Of a DNA stretch of 64,000 bases, positions 7,077 through 15,745 are shown one piece after another. Origin of the DNA: Calditrichota bacterium (GTDB lineage Bacteria; Calditrichota; Calditrichia; Calditrichales; Calditrichaceae); NCBI GenBank assembly GCA_003854985.1, contig RQOG01000006.1, positions 205,827 to 269,826 on the forward strand, written 5' to 3'. The notes below the pieces were generated by a model. It was not told the origin of the DNA. It did not search any database and saw only the letters and a program-made list of their open reading frames with translations. Positions within the stretch are counted from its first letter, which is position 1. Each line of letters begins with the position of its first letter. Position numbers and translations under genes: made by a program.

Positions 7077-10000
7077 ATGAAAAAAATTAGTAAAACTATT
7101 TTAATTATTTTGTTTTTTGTATTCAATTACAGCCATTTAAATGCACAGTACACAACGGAAAGCGATGATTTTTCCTATCCGTTAAAATTATATGATCAGA
7201 AGTTTTATGATCTGGCAGCGCAGCAATTTGTAAATTTTTATAACAAATATCCCCATAGCGCTAAAGTCGCCGATGCAAAATATTATGCGGGTATGTCCTT
7301 TATGAACATCGGCAATTTTCAGCAGGCGCGCATAGAATTTCAATCCTTGGCGTTAGAACATCCTCAAAGTCTGCGCGCAGCGGAAGGCTGGTTTCGGGCA
7401 GGGCAGTGCTACGAAAATCTTAAAAATTACTCGGAAGCGGCTAAAGCCTACCAGAGTATCCGGTTATTATATCCCGAACACAATCTGGCGGCAGAAGGGT
7501 TATATCGCTCAGGTGTTATGCATATTAATAATTTATACTATTCCTCAGCATTGATTGATTTGGGTATGCTTCTGGAACGCTATGTAACGAGCGATTTTTA
7601 TTTTCCCGCGCTTACCAAGGCAGGTTTGGCTCATTTAAATCTTCATGAGCTGCAGCAGGCAAAAATCAAACTGGATAAAGTTTTAAGCGGTAATGCCAAA
7701 GAAATCACCAAACTTGAAGCCAAATTGATCTTAGCCAGGGTTTATGAGCAACAGGGTTATTTGAATGATGCTAAATCCATGCTGGAGCAAATCATTCAAC
7801 AGGATGCGAAATCGGAATTTGCTCTACAGGCGGATTTAATACTAAGCAGATTATACATCCAGGAAAAGAACTACGACAAAGCCAGACAATGCCTGTCGAG
7901 AGGTCTGGATCATGTGACGGATGCGGCTATGCGGGAAGATTTCAGCGCTCTTTTGGGCGATGTCTATTATCTGGGCGGGCAATATGGGTTGGCTTATGAG
8001 CAGTATCTAAAGGTTAAACCGGAAAAATCCGACAGCCTTTGGATTATCATGCAGCTTAAAGCCGCGCTTTCCCTTAAAAAGCAAAACCTGTCGACGAAGG
8101 CCATTGATGAGCTGAAGAAGATTATTGAATCTGTCCAAAAAGAAGACGAAGCGATTATCCATGATCTGAGACTTCTATATTTGAACTGGCTTGAAGAATC
8201 GGGAAAAAGCGAAGAAGCGTTGACCTTTCTTTATGAAATGGCCAATAAATCGGATGATATTGAAGAGAAAGCGAAATTAACATTAAGAATAGTTAAAATA
8301 CTAAATCAGACAGGCAATTACAGGGATATTATCAGAGAATTACAGCCTTTTTTATCCGTGCAGGAAAAAATTCCTCAAAAGGATGATATTGTATTTTATC
8401 TTGCCGATGCGTTCGATAAAGCAGGCGATCATCAGGAAAGTCTTCATTTATTTGAACGGTTAACAACACAGTACAGCGCATCGGCTTACTATCAGGAAGC
8501 GCTTAAAAAAATCCAGTATCTGAATGATTATAATATTATCAATAAGGATTCGATAGCGTTCAGACAGGCGGAATTAACCGGAATGTCTTTGCTGACTAAT
8601 GATCGCAATAAACTGCTGTTTGAATTAGGTAAAATGTATTATTCCGATCTCAAAGCTTATGAAAAAGCGGAGGATCATTTTAAACAGGCTTTGCAGGGAG
8701 GCGCATCCAATACGGGGGATCTATATTTATATCTTGGCAAAACATATCTGAAACTCGCCGGACGAAATGCCAAAAATTCAGACCGGTTTGATGAAAACAT
8801 GCTTAAAAATGCCAGCGAGAATTTTAAGCTTGCGGTAGAAAACAGCGGTACCTGTAGTTCTCCGGATGAAGCCAGCTGGGCGATGATCGAAACCACGATG
8901 ATGATGGATACCGTAAAAAGCAGCCAGCTTAAGAAATACATTGATCATCTGCTCGAAAAATTTCCGAAGAGCAGGTTCAGGGAAAAATGGCTTGAAACCA
9001 TCGCGTATTCGGCTGCTTTTGATAACATCCTGCAAAATGAAGCGGTTAATTATTATAATATTCTTATTGATGATTTTGAATATTCTGCCCATCATCCCGT
9101 GCATCTTTTTGAACTGGCCAAATTAATAGAAGGAAAAGAGCCCGAAAAGGCGCTTGAAATTTACAGAAAAATCGCTGTGGATTATCCTGCTTCACCGCAG
9201 GCGGCGCCGGCTTTGGAAGAAGTCGCCAGGCATTATGAAAATAATCTTAAATATCAGGAAGCCAACCTGCTTTATACCCGCTTATTGAATAATTACTTTT
9301 ATTCCGACATTGCTCAGGAAGCAAAGAAAAAAATCGGTGAAATCTATGTTTATGCGGGTGAATATGATAAAGCCGTTGAATTACTGGAAGACCAGGTGAA
9401 TTCACCTTTTATTTCGGATTATCTGTTAACCAGAGAATTTATGCCCGAAGCGCTGTTCGACAATATCTATTTTCTGGCAAAAGCCTATGGTGGAAAAAAT
9501 GAGGCGCCGTTGGCCATTAAATATTATAAAATGTATCTGAATGTAGCTGTTCCAGGGCTTTACAGGGATCATGTATATTTTGATCTTGGCGAATTGTTTT
9601 TTAACAGTAATCAGTATAATATTGCAGTGGATTATTTCAATTCCATCTCCAGAGACAACGAAACACTGTTCACCCAATCCAGGCTATATATGGCAGAAAT
9701 ATATTTTATAAACGAAGATTATAAAAAGGCTGCGGATGTCTATAATTCTCTTAAACAGGTGGTAACCGATCCGCAGAAACAGCCGGATATATATGGTAAA
9801 CAAATCATTGCCCTGCTGCGCGCCGGAGAGGAAAAATCGGCTGGCAGCCAGATCAAAGAGTTTAAGAAAAAATTCAGCAATCAGAATGATTACGAAGCGC
9901 AATTTGTACTGGAATACGGTAAATATTACCGGGCTAATAAAAAATATGATCAGGCGATTAAGTTTTTTAATGAAGTTAAAAAGAAATACAAATCTTCCAG

Positions 10001-10718
10001 TTACGCCGATGACGCGGATTATTTTCTTGCCCTGACTTACCTTACCTTAAACAGAAATGAGGAAGCATATAAAATATTAAGCGGTTTTAATGCCAATTAT
10101 CCAAAAAGCGATCGCCTTCCCGCCGCCTATAACAGCCTTGGAGGCTTGTATTTCCGCGGTGAAAAATATGATGATGCCATAAACATGTTTAAAAACGGTC
10201 TGCTGATCTGCAAAGAACGGGAATTAGAACAAAATCTATTATCCAACCTGATAAAAGCCTATAGTTTTACCGGATTCTGGGACGCCGCGCTGGCAACGGC
10301 AAAACAATATGTAGAAAAATTTCCGGAAGCCGCCGATAAAATTGATAAAAAAATTGTTATCGGCCGGGCTTATACAAGCCTTAATCAATTTCAAAATGCT
10401 GTCGATTACCTGAAACAAGTCAAATTGGAAGCGGACAGCGAGACGGAACCGGAAATCCAGTTTTATATCGGCGACGCCCTGCTGAAAGCCGGGCAATATG
10501 AAAATGCTATTGCGGAATTTGTCAAAATACCATTACTTTCCAAGAAAACAAAATTGCAATGGGAAGCGAGCGCATTATATTACTCCGGTCAGGCCTATGA
10601 AAAATTAGGGCGGATCGGCGATGCGATCCGGATGTATCAGGAAATTGTTCAGCGTCCGGGTATTGACAGCGCATTAAAAGCAGAAGCGCAAAAAAGAATT
10701 TCACAAATCAAAGGATAA
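7077..10718 (+). CDS. Very large secreted TPR protein (PorW/SprE- or YbgF-like repeats)
   Basis: A 1213-residue protein with a signal peptide (KKISKTILIILFFVF...NAQ, cleavage near residue 24). Almost all the rest is tandem tetratricopeptide repeats of the outer-membrane-lipoprotein/Tol-Pal type, for example FYDLAAQQFVNFYNKYPHS, KYDQAIKFFNEVKKKY and QYENAIAEFVKIP. There is no enzymatic domain, membrane segment or sorting signal. It should be periplasmic or peripheral to the envelope and act as a scaffold. Sixteen bases upstream is pcrA. Fifteen bases downstream is a TPR/beta-propeller lipoprotein, its likely partner. The pair recalls PorW and PorE of type IX secretion, but family membership cannot be proved by eye. 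Confidence 0.8.
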   Translation: MKKISKTILIILFFVFNYSHLNAQYTTESDDFSYPLKLYDQKFYDLAAQQFVNFYNKYPHSAKVADAKYYAGMSFMNIGNFQQARIEFQSLALEHPQSLRAAEGWFRAGQCYENLKNYSEAAKAYQSIRLLYPEHNLAAEGLYRSGVMHINNLYYSSALIDLGMLLERYVTSDFYFPALTKAGLAHLNLHELQQAKIKLDKVLSGNAKEITKLEAKLILARVYEQQGYLNDAKSMLEQIIQQDAKSEFALQADLILSRLYIQEKNYDKARQCLSRGLDHVTDAAMREDFSALLGDVYYLGGQYGLAYEQYLKVKPEKSDSLWIIMQLKAALSLKKQNLSTKAIDELKKIIESVQKEDEAIIHDLRLLYLNWLEESGKSEEALTFLYEMANKSDDIEEKAKLTLRIVKILNQTGNYRDIIRELQPFLSVQEKIPQKDDIVFYLADAFDKAGDHQESLHLFERLTTQYSASAYYQEALKKIQYLNDYNIINKDSIAFRQAELTGMSLLTNDRNKLLFELGKMYYSDLKAYEKAEDHFKQALQGGASNTGDLYLYLGKTYLKLAGRNAKNSDRFDENMLKNASENFKLAVENSGTCSSPDEASWAMIETTMMMDTVKSSQLKKYIDHLLEKFPKSRFREKWLETIAYSAAFDNILQNEAVNYYNILIDDFEYSAHHPVHLFELAKLIEGKEPEKALEIYRKIAVDYPASPQAAPALEEVARHYENNLKYQEANLLYTRLLNNYFYSDIAQEAKKKIGEIYVYAGEYDKAVELLEDQVNSPFISDYLLTREFMPEALFDNIYFLAKAYGGKNEAPLAIKYYKMYLNVAVPGLYRDHVYFDLGELFFNSNQYNIAVDYFNSISRDNETLFTQSRLYMAEIYFINEDYKKAADVYNSLKQVVTDPQKQPDIYGKQIIALLRAGEEKSAGSQIKEFKKKFSNQNDYEAQFVLEYGKYYRANKKYDQAIKFFNEVKKKYKSSSYADDADYFLALTYLTLNRNEEAYKILSGFNANYPKSDRLPAAYNSLGGLYFRGEKYDDAINMFKNGLLICKERELEQNLLSNLIKAYSFTGFWDAALATAKQYVEKFPEAADKIDKKIVIGRAYTSLNQFQNAVDYLKQVKLEADSETEPEIQFYIGDALLKAGQYENAIAEFVKIPLLSKKTKLQWEASALYYSGQAYEKLGRIGDAIRMYQEIVQRPGIDSALKAEAQKRISQIKG

Positions 10719-10733
10719 AAAAAAGAGGTAACG

Positions 10734-12080
10734 ATGATTAAGACATGCACTTTTTTTAGCCTGATTGTTTTTCTTAGTCTGTTTCTGGCCTGTTCGGGTT
10801 CTAAGACTTCCACAGCCGATGAACCCACGTTGAGTTTTGCCGACACGGAGTTACAGGCCAAAGTTGAAGAACTGAAAGAAAAAATTGATGATAATCCCGG
10901 TAACCTGTTATACCGCAGGCAGTTTGCAGAGCTTTATTATCAGAATGGCGAGAGCCTGGAAGCCCTGCGCGTACTGGAACGGGCCACAATTGTCGATCCG
11001 GGCGACGCCGAAACCAAATATATGTATGCGGAAGTGGCTGAATCTCTTGGAGATTTGCCCAAAGCCTATCAGGCTTATAAGGATGTTTTACAGGGCGCAG
11101 ACGGCGACCAGTATCTCAGCCGGGTATCTTCGAAATTTTCGGATGCTTTTGTTGTGGAAAAAGTGATCGGCACTTCGGCTAATGAGGCTTTTGGCAGTTT
11201 TTCTGCCGACGGCAATAAGATTGTATATCAGTCGGATCAAAGCGGCAACTGGGATATATTCGAATACGATCTGGTTTCGCAGACAACCAACCAGATTACA
11301 TTCAATCCATCACACGAAGAAAATCCACACTATTCGCCAGATGGAAAATCGGTTGTTTATGCGTCTACTTTCGAAGACCGCAGGGATGTGGATTATGATC
11401 AGAAACTGCGTGACATTTTTTTGTATGACATGATCAATAAAAAGGAATGGAATTTAACGACAAACGGCTCCAATGACTGGCGTCCCAGATACTCACCGGA
11501 TGGTATGTTCATCGCTTTTGCATCGGAAAGAGATGATCTGCGCGATGTGCCTTTTTATGAATTATACAGCAATATATACTTCATGGAGAACGATGGCCGC
11601 TTCCAGATGGCCTTAACAAAAGACGAGTCCAATAACGGAAGTCCCTGTATTGCGCCGGGAACTACGGAATTCAACGGCTATGTCTATTTTGATTCGGATC
11701 GCACCAGGGACTATGAAATATATAGAATCAACATCAGAGGTGAGGAATTAATGCAGATCACCTTTAATCCCTCATCCAATGACGTTTCGCCGTCCATTTC
11801 TCCCCTCGGTGACAAATTGGTATTTTTCTCCGACAGGGACGGCAATTATGAAATATATATGATGAACACCGATGGCTCGGCCCAGCAAAGACTGACATCA
11901 AATCCGGCTGATGATTGTAATCCGGGTTTTTCTCCGGATGGCAATAAAGTGATTTTCCACGCAAACCGCACCGGAAATTATGATATCTATGTGTTGGATT
12001 TGACGAAACAAACCGGCACGTTACAGCTTACTGAAGTCATCGCCAAAATCGATGAAGCGATGCAGGGAACGCAACAATAA
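10734..12080 (+). CDS. Lipoprotein with N-terminal TPR and TolB-like PD40 beta-propeller
   Basis: A 448-residue protein with a lipoprotein signal (SLFLACSG, Cys near residue 21). Residues about 40-130 form two or three TPR units (NPGNLLYRRQFAELYYQNGES and following). From about 145 to 430 there are repeated PD40/TolB-type blades, each with NPxYSPDGKxVVYxS-like text: FSADGNKIVYQSDQSGNWDIF, ISPLGDKLVFFSDRDGNYEIY, FSPDGNKVIFHANRTGNYDIY. This gives a five- or six-bladed propeller, as in TolB and PorE, but there is no OmpA-like C-terminal domain. It is probably anchored in the outer membrane and binds partner proteins. It follows the giant TPR protein in the same unit, and a strong terminator follows it. 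Confidence 0.82.
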   Translation: MIKTCTFFSLIVFLSLFLACSGSKTSTADEPTLSFADTELQAKVEELKEKIDDNPGNLLYRRQFAELYYQNGESLEALRVLERATIVDPGDAETKYMYAEVAESLGDLPKAYQAYKDVLQGADGDQYLSRVSSKFSDAFVVEKVIGTSANEAFGSFSADGNKIVYQSDQSGNWDIFEYDLVSQTTNQITFNPSHEENPHYSPDGKSVVYASTFEDRRDVDYDQKLRDIFLYDMINKKEWNLTTNGSNDWRPRYSPDGMFIAFASERDDLRDVPFYELYSNIYFMENDGRFQMALTKDESNNGSPCIAPGTTEFNGYVYFDSDRTRDYEIYRINIRGEELMQITFNPSSNDVSPSISPLGDKLVFFSDRDGNYEIYMMNTDGSAQQRLTSNPADDCNPGFSPDGNKVIFHANRTGNYDIYVLDLTKQTGTLQLTEVIAKIDEAMQGTQQ

Positions 12081-12098
12081 CACTATTTTAATAATCAT

Positions 12099-12129
12099 GC
12101 CCGGTTCAACAGACCGGGCTTTTTTTTTG
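12099..12129 (+). terminator. Rho-independent terminator
   Basis: GCCCGGT at 12099-12105 pairs with ACCGGGC at 12113-12119, and nine or more T residues follow at once. It closes the unit ending with the TPR/PD40 lipoprotein. Confidence 0.88.
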
Positions 12130-12191
12130 ATAATTTTTTTTATATCTTCTGCCTTAAATTATATTACGAATGTATACTATTTTGGTGTAGT

Positions 12192-14468
12192 ATGAATTTA
12201 GAACAATTACTGGATTATTTGGAATCCGACGACGGATTCAGGCGGCAGATAACCAAATGGATGGTATTTGAAGAACAACCCGCGAATTATGCCGATTTTC
12301 CTCAGGAGATAGACAGCAGACTTAAAGACTATCTTCAAACCAGGGGAATTGAGCGGCTCTATACGCATCAGTTGGAAGCCTATAAGAAAATTTGCAGCGG
12401 TGAAAATGTGGTCATTGTTACGCCAACGGCTTCGGGGAAAACGCTGAGTTATAATCTCCCGGTATTTCAGACTATTTTGGAAAAGAAAGAAAGCCGGGCG
12501 CTGTACCTGTTTCCGACAAAAGCCCTTTCACAGGATCAGGTCAATGAAGCGCAGGATATTATTGACCATCTTAAAACGGATATAAAAGCCTATACTTTTG
12601 ACGGCGATACGCCGGCCGATGTGCGCAGAACCATACGCGCGGCGGGCCATATCGTTGTTACCAATCCGGATATGCTGCATCAGGGTATTCTACCGCATCA
12701 TACGTTGTGGATAAAACTTTTTGAAAATATAAAATTTATTATTCTGGATGAGGTTCATACGTATCGCGGCGTATTCGGCAGTCATCTGGCCAACGTAATC
12801 CGCCGTTTGAAAAGGATATGCGCTTTTTATGGTTCCAAACCGCAGTTTATCTGTTGCAGTGCCACCATCGCCAATCCGGATGAACTGGCTGAAAAACTGA
12901 TTGAAGAAAAAGTTGTGTTGATTGATCAGAACGGCGCGCCAAGAGGTAAAAAGCATTTTCTGTTTTATAATCCTCCCGTGGTTAATTATGAATTGGGCAT
13001 AAGACGTTCCGTGGTTTCCGAGGTGCGGCAGATTATGAGAAAAATAATGCCCACCGGCGCCCAGACCATTATTTTTGCCCGCAGCCGGCTGCGCGTGGAA
13101 ATTCTGCTTACCTACCTGCTGGAGCTGGCCCGGGAATTAAAAATCCCAAAAGAAAGAATACGGGGTTATCGCGGCGGTTATCTGCCTAAAGAAAGGCGTC
13201 AGATTGAACAGGGCATAAAAAACGGTCAGATTCAGGTTGTCGTCAGTACCAATGCCCTGGAATTAGGCATAGATATCGGCCAATTAGATGTAGCGATTAT
13301 GGCCGGTTATCCGGGTTCGGTAGCCAGCGCCTGGCAACAGTCGGGCAGAGCGGGCAGACGCCGAAGCGCTTCTCTGACCATTATGGTGGCCAGCAGTTCT
13401 CCGCTGGATCAGTATATTATCGAGCATCCCGAATATTTTTTTCATAAAAATCCGGAAAGCGCCCAGATCGACCGCGAAAATCTTTCAATCCTTATGAGCC
13501 ATCTAAAATGCGGCGCTTTCGAGCTGCCCTTTGTTAAAGATGAAGTTTTCTCGCCGGACATAACCGGGCATCTGCTTGATTTTCTGGTGGATGAAAATGT
13601 ACTCCGCAGAACGGAAGATAAATATTTCTGGATGAGAGACGTTTATCCCGCGGACGAAATAAGCCTGAGAAATGCCTCACCTGAAAATGTGGTCATCATC
13701 GATAACAGCGATCAGAAAAAAGTAATTGGCGAAATCGACTTATTTGCAGCGCCCGAAATGGTGCATAAAGACGCCATTTATATACACGACAGCGTCAAAT
13801 ATCATGTGGACGAATTGGATTGGGGTGAAAAAAGAGCCTATGTCCATAGGGTTAATGTGGATCATTTTACCGACGCCATCACCAAAACGGATTTAAAAGT
13901 GCTGGATATTCTGGAAGAATCCGATGAGGAGAATCAGGTTATTGCCAAATATTTTGGAGAAGTAGCCGTAACCCGGGTAACGACGGGCTATAAAAAGGTG
14001 AAATTCCATACCCATGAAAATATCGGTATGGGTAAAGTCTATCTTCCGGAAATGGAAATGCAGACGTCCGCGGTCTGGTGGGAATTTGAGGACAGCGCTT
14101 TCGGAGATGATTTTTTTGAAGAATCTGTTATAGGAGAGGGACTGCGCGGTATCGCTTACGCCCTGCACAATCTGGTTCCTCTGCACATTATGTGCGATGT
14201 ATCCGATATATCGGTTGTGCCGATGGTGCGGGCGCCCTTTAGCCGCAAACCCACCATCTATGTTTATGATAAATTTCAGGGCGGTATAGGATTGAGTAAA
14301 AAGCTTTATGCGATCGATAAAACCGTTTTTAAAGCGGTTAAAATCCACATAAGCGCATGCCCCTGTAAACAGGGATGCCCGGCATGCACGGGACCGGCGC
14401 TGGAAGGCGGCCAGTCCGGTAAGGAAAGCGCCATTAAAATATTACAATTATTGCCGCTCGATGATTAG
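12192..14468 (+). CDS. mrfA: DEAD/DEAH helicase MrfA (YprA family, DUF1998)
   Basis: A 758-residue SF2 helicase. Motifs: PTASGKT (78-84), LFPTKALSQDQ, TNPDMLH, LDEVH near 190, SATIANP, then the helicase C domain with STNALELGIDIGQLD and QQSGRAGRR. The C-terminal DUF1998 region ends with four clustered cysteines (723, 725, 729, 732) in ACPCKQGCPACTG, the metal-binding cluster of MrfA/YprA. In Bacillus subtilis MrfA and MrfB form a UvrABC-independent pathway that repairs mitomycin C damage. The next gene, 12 bases on, is the MrfB-type exonuclease, which strongly supports this assignment. Upstream is a terminator and about 60 bases likely to hold the promoter. Confidence 0.93.
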   Translation: MNLEQLLDYLESDDGFRRQITKWMVFEEQPANYADFPQEIDSRLKDYLQTRGIERLYTHQLEAYKKICSGENVVIVTPTASGKTLSYNLPVFQTILEKKESRALYLFPTKALSQDQVNEAQDIIDHLKTDIKAYTFDGDTPADVRRTIRAAGHIVVTNPDMLHQGILPHHTLWIKLFENIKFIILDEVHTYRGVFGSHLANVIRRLKRICAFYGSKPQFICCSATIANPDELAEKLIEEKVVLIDQNGAPRGKKHFLFYNPPVVNYELGIRRSVVSEVRQIMRKIMPTGAQTIIFARSRLRVEILLTYLLELARELKIPKERIRGYRGGYLPKERRQIEQGIKNGQIQVVVSTNALELGIDIGQLDVAIMAGYPGSVASAWQQSGRAGRRRSASLTIMVASSSPLDQYIIEHPEYFFHKNPESAQIDRENLSILMSHLKCGAFELPFVKDEVFSPDITGHLLDFLVDENVLRRTEDKYFWMRDVYPADEISLRNASPENVVIIDNSDQKKVIGEIDLFAAPEMVHKDAIYIHDSVKYHVDELDWGEKRAYVHRVNVDHFTDAITKTDLKVLDILEESDEENQVIAKYFGEVAVTRVTTGYKKVKFHTHENIGMGKVYLPEMEMQTSAVWWEFEDSAFGDDFFEESVIGEGLRGIAYALHNLVPLHIMCDVSDISVVPMVRAPFSRKPTIYVYDKFQGGIGLSKKLYAIDKTVFKAVKIHISACPCKQGCPACTGPALEGGQSGKESAIKILQLLPLDD

Positions 14469-14479
14469 GCGGATCAAGT

Positions 14480-15667
14480 ATGGACATCAGCGATAAACTT
14501 TCGTTTTATAAATCATCTTCCGGTAACGAAACGCATCAGCCGTCAGCGGTGTCCTCAAGCCTCAAAACGCTGGCAGATCACTTTAACGGGAAAATAGTCT
14601 ATCCGCACGCGCCTTATTTAAAAATTGTCCGGGAAGAATCTTTAGGCGATTCTTTGCAGGATGCGGTGACGCTAAAACTGCTCAGCCGCAACGAAATTAA
14701 TGAACCGCTGGCGTTAGATGGAATTTTATTCTTTGATCTTGAAACCACCGGCCTGGCGGGAGGGGCCGGAACTTATGCGTTTTTACTCGGTTTTGGCAGG
14801 ATTGCCGGCAACAGGATTATTGTTGAACAATATTTTTTACCCGACTATGGCCGGGAATACCATTTGTTTGAGCAGCTTAATTTGCAGTTTAACGAATTCA
14901 GCTGCCTTGTTTCCTATAACGGGAAGAGTTATGATTATCCGCTTTTGCGCAGCCGGTTTCTGCTTAACCGGCAAAAATTTAAGCTGGAAGATATTTTTCA
15001 TGTGGATCTCCTGCACATAGCCCGGCGTTTGTGGAAAGACAGTTTACCTTCCTGCGATCTGAAAAGTATTGAAACTGAAATTTTAGGCGTTAACAGGGAG
15101 GGCGATATTCCCGGCGCCTATATTCCTCAGGCTTATTTTAATTTTATTCGTACGGGCATTGTCCATGAAGTTATCCGGATAGTGAATCATAATTATACGG
15201 ATATAACCTCACTGGCACGCATGCTTTTATACTTTTCCCAAATTGAAAATAACCCCCTTACGGCGGTTCATCACGGCATACAGGCGCGGCTGGCAAAATT
15301 AGCATACGAAGCGGAAGATTACACATTGCTGCAGAAACTTGCCGGGAATATCGGGCCGGATTCACCCGCCATACCTGAGGTAAAAAAGATGCTCAGCCTG
15401 TTCTGCAAAAGAAGCAGAAACTGGCCGGAAGCCTTATCGCTTTGGAATGAACTTGTAAATTCAGCATCACACCGGTTTTTTGCCCTTGAAGAATTAGCCA
15501 AATATTATGAGCATATCGAAGCTGATTATAAAGAAGCCATAAAATATACCAGCCGGGCGCTGTCCATAATACGCGCTCTGGAGGAAATTCAATACGATGC
15601 GAATACTTTTTTCTATAAAGAATCTTTTCAATACCGCTATCAGAGACTCGTTCAAAAATCAGCTTGA
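14480..15667 (+). CDS. mrfB: MrfB/YprB-type DEDD exonuclease with TPR-like tail
   Basis: A 395-residue protein with a DnaQ-like exonuclease fold. Motif I is FFDLETTG (86-91 core), motif II is SYNGKSYDYPLLRSRF near 145-160, and motif III is HNYTDITSLARML near 238-250, giving the acidic metal ligands. Residues about 270-390 are helical and TPR-like (SRNWPEALSLWNELV, ADYKEAIKYTSRAL). This architecture, and the position 12 bases after the DUF1998 helicase, match B. subtilis MrfB, a metal-dependent exonuclease that resects mitomycin-damaged DNA with MrfA. Its stop codon overlaps the -35 box of a predicted promoter for the next gene. Confidence 0.9.
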   Translation: MDISDKLSFYKSSSGNETHQPSAVSSSLKTLADHFNGKIVYPHAPYLKIVREESLGDSLQDAVTLKLLSRNEINEPLALDGILFFDLETTGLAGGAGTYAFLLGFGRIAGNRIIVEQYFLPDYGREYHLFEQLNLQFNEFSCLVSYNGKSYDYPLLRSRFLLNRQKFKLEDIFHVDLLHIARRLWKDSLPSCDLKSIETEILGVNREGDIPGAYIPQAYFNFIRTGIVHEVIRIVNHNYTDITSLARMLLYFSQIENNPLTAVHHGIQARLAKLAYEAEDYTLLQKLAGNIGPDSPAIPEVKKMLSLFCKRSRNWPEALSLWNELVNSASHRFFALEELAKYYEHIEADYKEAIKYTSRALSIIRALEEIQYDANTFFYKESFQYRYQRLVQKSA

Positions 15668-15692
15668 TTGTCTTTTTTGCCAAAGGTATATT
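15664..15692 (+). promoter_or_regulatory. Predicted sigma70-type promoter for the fadD-like gene
   Basis: TTGATT at 15664-15669, a 17-base spacer and TATATT at 15687-15692. Initiation near 15699 would leave a 45-base leader before the ATG at 15746. Confidence 0.42.
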
Positions 15693-15745
15693 ATTCCGCA
15701 ATAGTGTATTTTCTGCCGGCGATTGATTTTTGCAATGGAGGGTAA

